A stretch of DNA of 16,831 bases from Pseudomonadota bacterium (GTDB lineage Bacteria; Pseudomonadota; Alphaproteobacteria; Rhizobiales; Devosiaceae): the NCBI GenBank assembly GCA_023428425.1, contig JAEYYP010000095.1:1-16831 (forward strand), written 5' to 3'. The notes beneath the pieces were generated by a model. That model made no database searches and was not told the DNA's origin. It worked only from the letters and a program-made list of their open reading frames with translations. A program made the position numbers and the translations under genes. Positions 14,276 through 16,831 of this stretch are shown here, in pieces (position 1 is the first letter of the stretch; the number at the start of each line of letters is the position of its first letter).

Positions 14276-15712
14276 GTGCCGCAGCCGCCGACGACCCTTA
14301 CCGATGAGCTGGGCATTGCGCTTTCGAACCTTGCGGACGCGGCAGCAGCGCCGTTCACACCGACGCTGCGGCTGGGAGTGACCGGGCTAAGTCGTGCTGG
14401 CAAAACGATTTTCATCACGGCGCTGATCCACAACCTCACCACGGGTGGGCGGTTGCCGGGGTTCGCGGCGATGACCGAGGGGCGGTTCATCGGGGCGCGG
14501 CTGGTGGAGCATCCCGACCAGGGCGTGCCGCGCTTCGCCTTCGAGCAGCACCTCAGGGCACTGACGGGGAAGCCGGCGTCGTGGCCGGAAAGCACGAGGA
14601 AAATCAGCCAGATACGGCTGCAGCTGAAGTTCCAGAGTCAACGCTGGACGCGGGGCTGGCAGGGGCCGACCGTGCTGAACCTCGACATCGTGGACTATCC
14701 GGGCGAGTGGCTGCTCGACCTGCCGCTGCTGTCGCTGAACTATGGCGAGTGGAGCGCCGCGTCCCTGAAACGGGCGCAGAATGGACATGATGCTGAACGC
14801 TTCCTGAACGAGACTTCGGCGGTCGATCCGCTCGGAGAGGCAGACGAACCAACGGCCGAGCGGCTGGCGGAGGCGTTCACATCGTATCTGCGCGCCTCAC
14901 GCGAGGAGGGTGCGCTGTCGACGCTGCCGCCGGGCCGCTTCCTGATGCCGGGGGACCTCGAGGGCTGCCCTGCCCTGACCTTCGCACCGCTGCCACCGGC
15001 GAACGGGCCAGTACGTTCGAGCAGTCTCCACGCGATGATGGAGCGGCGATACGAAGCCTACAAGGCGCTGGTGGTGCGGCCCTTCTTCCGCGACCACTTC
15101 GCGCGGCTCGACCGGCAGATCGTGCTGGTCGATACGCTGCGCGCGCTGAACGCGGGGCCCGCCGCGGTGGCCGACCTCGAAACCGCGCTCACCGATATTC
15201 TCGCCTGCTTCCGGCAGGGGGATAACAATGTGCTGACGCGGCTCGTGGCCAGGAAGATCGACCGGATCCTGTTCGCGGCGACGAAGGCCGACCATATTCA
15301 CTCGTCGAGCCATGACCGGCTCGAAGCCCTGATGAACCGGCTGGTGGCGCAGGCGGCGACGCGCGCCAGGTTCGCCGGGGCGACGACGAAGTCGGTGGCG
15401 CTGGCAGCGATCCGGGCGACCCGCGAAGGCGTTGTCGAAGAGGGCGGCGACCGGCACGAGGTGATCGTGGGGACGCCACGCGCCGGCGAGGTGCTCGATG
15501 GGATCAGCTATGACGGAAAGACCGAGGTGGCCCTGTTCCCCGGCGACCTGCCCGATGATCCCGACAAGCTGCTGACAGTGCCGGTGGCGCTCAACTTCCT
15601 GCGGTTCGAGCCACCGGCAAGGCTGGACAAGAACGCCGAGGGCAACGTGGTGCTGCCGCATATCCGCTTCGACCGCGCGATCGATTTCCTGCTCGGGGAC
15701 TGGCTGAGATGA
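14276..15712 (+). CDS. ycjX: YcjX family GTP-binding protein (DUF463)
   Basis: A 478-aa conserved protein with a P-loop nucleotide-binding domain, linked in E. coli to heat shock and stress. Its exact role remains unclear. GLSRAGKT at 37-44 is the phosphate-binding loop, DYPG at 140-143 (in VDYPGEWLLDLPLL) is the G3-like motif, and TKAD at 336-339 is the G4-like base-recognition motif. Length is close to E. coli YcjX (465 aa). The start is GTG 14276, chosen because AGGAG lies exactly five bases upstream (14266-14270). The next in-frame ATG would remove the P-loop. The stop TGA overlaps the ycjF start as ATGA, so the two are co-translated. A divergent glycosyltransferase gene begins 132 bases away. 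Confidence 0.93.
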   Translation: MPQPPTTLTDELGIALSNLADAAAAPFTPTLRLGVTGLSRAGKTIFITALIHNLTTGGRLPGFAAMTEGRFIGARLVEHPDQGVPRFAFEQHLRALTGKPASWPESTRKISQIRLQLKFQSQRWTRGWQGPTVLNLDIVDYPGEWLLDLPLLSLNYGEWSAASLKRAQNGHDAERFLNETSAVDPLGEADEPTAERLAEAFTSYLRASREEGALSTLPPGRFLMPGDLEGCPALTFAPLPPANGPVRSSSLHAMMERRYEAYKALVVRPFFRDHFARLDRQIVLVDTLRALNAGPAAVADLETALTDILACFRQGDNNVLTRLVARKIDRILFAATKADHIHSSSHDRLEALMNRLVAQAATRARFAGATTKSVALAAIRATREGVVEEGGDRHEVIVGTPRAGEVLDGISYDGKTEVALFPGDLPDDPDKLLTVPVALNFLRFEPPARLDKNAEGNVVLPHIRFDRAIDFLLGDWLR

Positions 15713-16737
15713 AACCGCCCTCTGCACGACCGGTCGATCCGGAAACCGGGGAGATCGCCGCAGAACGGCGGCCGCGGGCCTTTGCGCCGGACGCGGCACC
15801 GGTCTCCGACGTCATCGAAGTGCTGTCTGACGCGGCTGTCGATGTCGACGCCGAAGCGGCCGAGCCGCCGCGACTGACGGGCTGGCTGGGCCGGATCGCG
15901 TGGATCGCCGGTGGGCTGCTGGTCTCGATGGCGCTGGGCCTCGCGGCGGAGCGGCTGGTGAGCGAGCTGTTCGCGACCCAGCCGTGGCTGGGCTGGGTCG
16001 CAGTGGCATTGGTCGTCGTCCTGGTGCTGGCGCTGATCGCCATCGTCGTGCGCGAGGTGGCGTCGCTGATGCGGTTGCGGGCTCTCGACCGGCTGCGGGC
16101 CGAGGCGGTGCGGGTCATCGACAGCGACGACAATCGCAAGGGCAAGGCGATCGTCGCCGAGTTGAGCGGTATCTACGCCCGGCGAGCCGACCTGGCCCGG
16201 GCGCGCGAGGCGCTCGATGCGAACGGCAGGCAGGTGTTCGACGGCGCCGAGCAGGTGCGGCTGGCGGAGCGGCTGCTGTTGGCGCCGCTCGATGCGCGGG
16301 CGCGGGCGCTGACGGCAGCTTCGGCGCGACGGGTCGCGCTGGTGACGACGGTATCACCTCGGGCGATGGTCGATATCGCCTTCGTGGTGTTCGAGAGCGT
16401 GCGCCTCGGGGGCGACATCGCCCGGCTCTACGGGGCGCGGCCGGGGTTGATGGGGACATGGCGGCTGGTGGGCGCGATCCTCGCGCACCTCGCGGTAACC
16501 GGCGGACTGGTGCTGACTGATGGGGTGGTGGAGCAACTGGTCGGCCAGGGACTCGCGGCCAAGCTGTCGGCGCGGCTCGGCGAGGGCGTGGTCAACGGGC
16601 TGATGACGGTGCGCGTCGGCATTGCAGCGATGCGCGTGGTGCGGCCGCTGCCGTTCGTGGCGGTGAAGCAGCCAATGGTGAAGGATTTCATCCCGGAGCT
16701 GGGGAACGTGCTGGGGGATACTCGGGGTGGGACTTGA
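15709..16737 (+). CDS. ycjF: YcjF family membrane protein (DUF697/UPF0283)
   Basis: A 342-aa inner membrane protein that is the constant partner of YcjX. The N-terminal ~60 residues are Ala/Pro/acidic and probably cytoplasmic. Two membrane segments follow (~62-83 and ~93-115). A helical soluble region (~116-245) contains RRVALVTTVSPRAMVDIAFV, a typical DUF697 stretch, and the C-terminal hydrophobic region includes VDIAFVVFESVRLGGDIARL and GAILAHLAVTGGLVL. Length matches E. coli YcjF (353 aa). The start overlaps the ycjX stop as ATGA, with GGGGA nine bases upstream. The molecular function is not established; the pair is thought to act in envelope or heat stress. Confidence 0.9.
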   Translation: MKPPSARPVDPETGEIAAERRPRAFAPDAAPVSDVIEVLSDAAVDVDAEAAEPPRLTGWLGRIAWIAGGLLVSMALGLAAERLVSELFATQPWLGWVAVALVVVLVLALIAIVVREVASLMRLRALDRLRAEAVRVIDSDDNRKGKAIVAELSGIYARRADLARAREALDANGRQVFDGAEQVRLAERLLLAPLDARARALTAASARRVALVTTVSPRAMVDIAFVVFESVRLGGDIARLYGARPGLMGTWRLVGAILAHLAVTGGLVLTDGVVEQLVGQGLAAKLSARLGEGVVNGLMTVRVGIAAMRVVRPLPFVAVKQPMVKDFIPELGNVLGDTRGGT

Positions 16738-16740
16738 GAC

Positions 16741-16831
16741 CACCCCTCATCCGCCCTTCGGGCACCTTCTCCCACAAGGGGAGAAGGCGAACACTGGCCG
16801 CTTTCCCTTCACTAAAGGTGCTGTTCTGGTC
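16741..16831. repeat. Rhizobial-type palindromic intergenic repeat (RIME-like), cut by the window edge
   Basis: ACCCCTCATCCGCCCTTCG is followed by GGCACCTTCTCCC, then ACAAG, then GGGAGAAGG. A GCCC/GGGC hairpin (16753-16763) precedes a perfect 9-bp stem CCTTCTCCC/GGGAGAAGG (16765-16773/16779-16787). This wording (CCCCTCATCCG..., CACCTTCTCCC...GGGGAGAAGG) is recognisable from dispersed intergenic repeats in rhizobia and relatives. It begins 3 bases after the ycjF stop and may also terminate that transcript. The right end is not visible. Confidence 0.7.

Noticed and set aside
1..16831. CRISPR array, tRNA, rRNA, insertion sequence or prophage
   Set aside because: No regularly spaced repeats, no cloverleaf or rRNA sequence, and no transposase or phage genes were seen on either strand.

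Overview
This looks like a chromosomal window from a GC-rich alphaproteobacterium. The inference is Hyphomicrobiales (Rhizobiales), perhaps Devosia-like. It rests on the flbT-flaF pair, which is typical of alphaproteobacteria, the style of the flagellins, and a rhizobial-type palindromic intergenic repeat at the right edge. Genus is an inference; no rRNA or other marker gene is present.

Layout. (1) 1-3700, plus strand, filament genes: the 3' part of one flagellin with its own terminator, a complete second flagellin (604 aa), then flbT and flaF overlapping by 11 nt and closed by a bidirectional terminator. (2) 3713-8939, minus strand: a tight hook operon flgE-flgK-flgL, convergent to the filament genes. 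(3) 9191-11028, plus strand: a P-loop ATPase of unknown function, then metA. (4) 11025-14143, minus strand: a processive family-2 glycosyltransferase with an N-terminal MshEN-like domain, ATGA-coupled to a polytopic membrane protein. (5) 14276-16737, plus strand: ycjX-ycjF, also ATGA-coupled. (6) 16741 to the edge: a palindromic repeat.

How the genes work together. FlgE builds the hook, FlgK and FlgL form the hook-filament junction, and the flagellins form the filament. FlbT (repressor) and FlaF (positive factor) are expected to control flagellin translation, mRNA stability or assembly. A near-consensus sigma-54 promoter (TGGCACA-N4-TTGCA) lies upstream of flgE on the minus strand. A weaker sigma-54-like site and a small hairpin covering the Shine-Dalgarno sequence precede the second flagellin. 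Together they suggest Caulobacter-like hierarchical control, with sigma-54 transcription and post-transcriptional regulation of flagellin.

I found no CRISPR array, tRNA, rRNA, prophage or insertion sequence. Most of the window is ordinary housekeeping and motility. The parts most worth a second look are the MshEN-glycosyltransferase plus membrane-protein pair, the unnamed P-loop ATPase, an unusual residue in MetA, and the regulatory RNA and DNA structures around the flagellin and hook genes.
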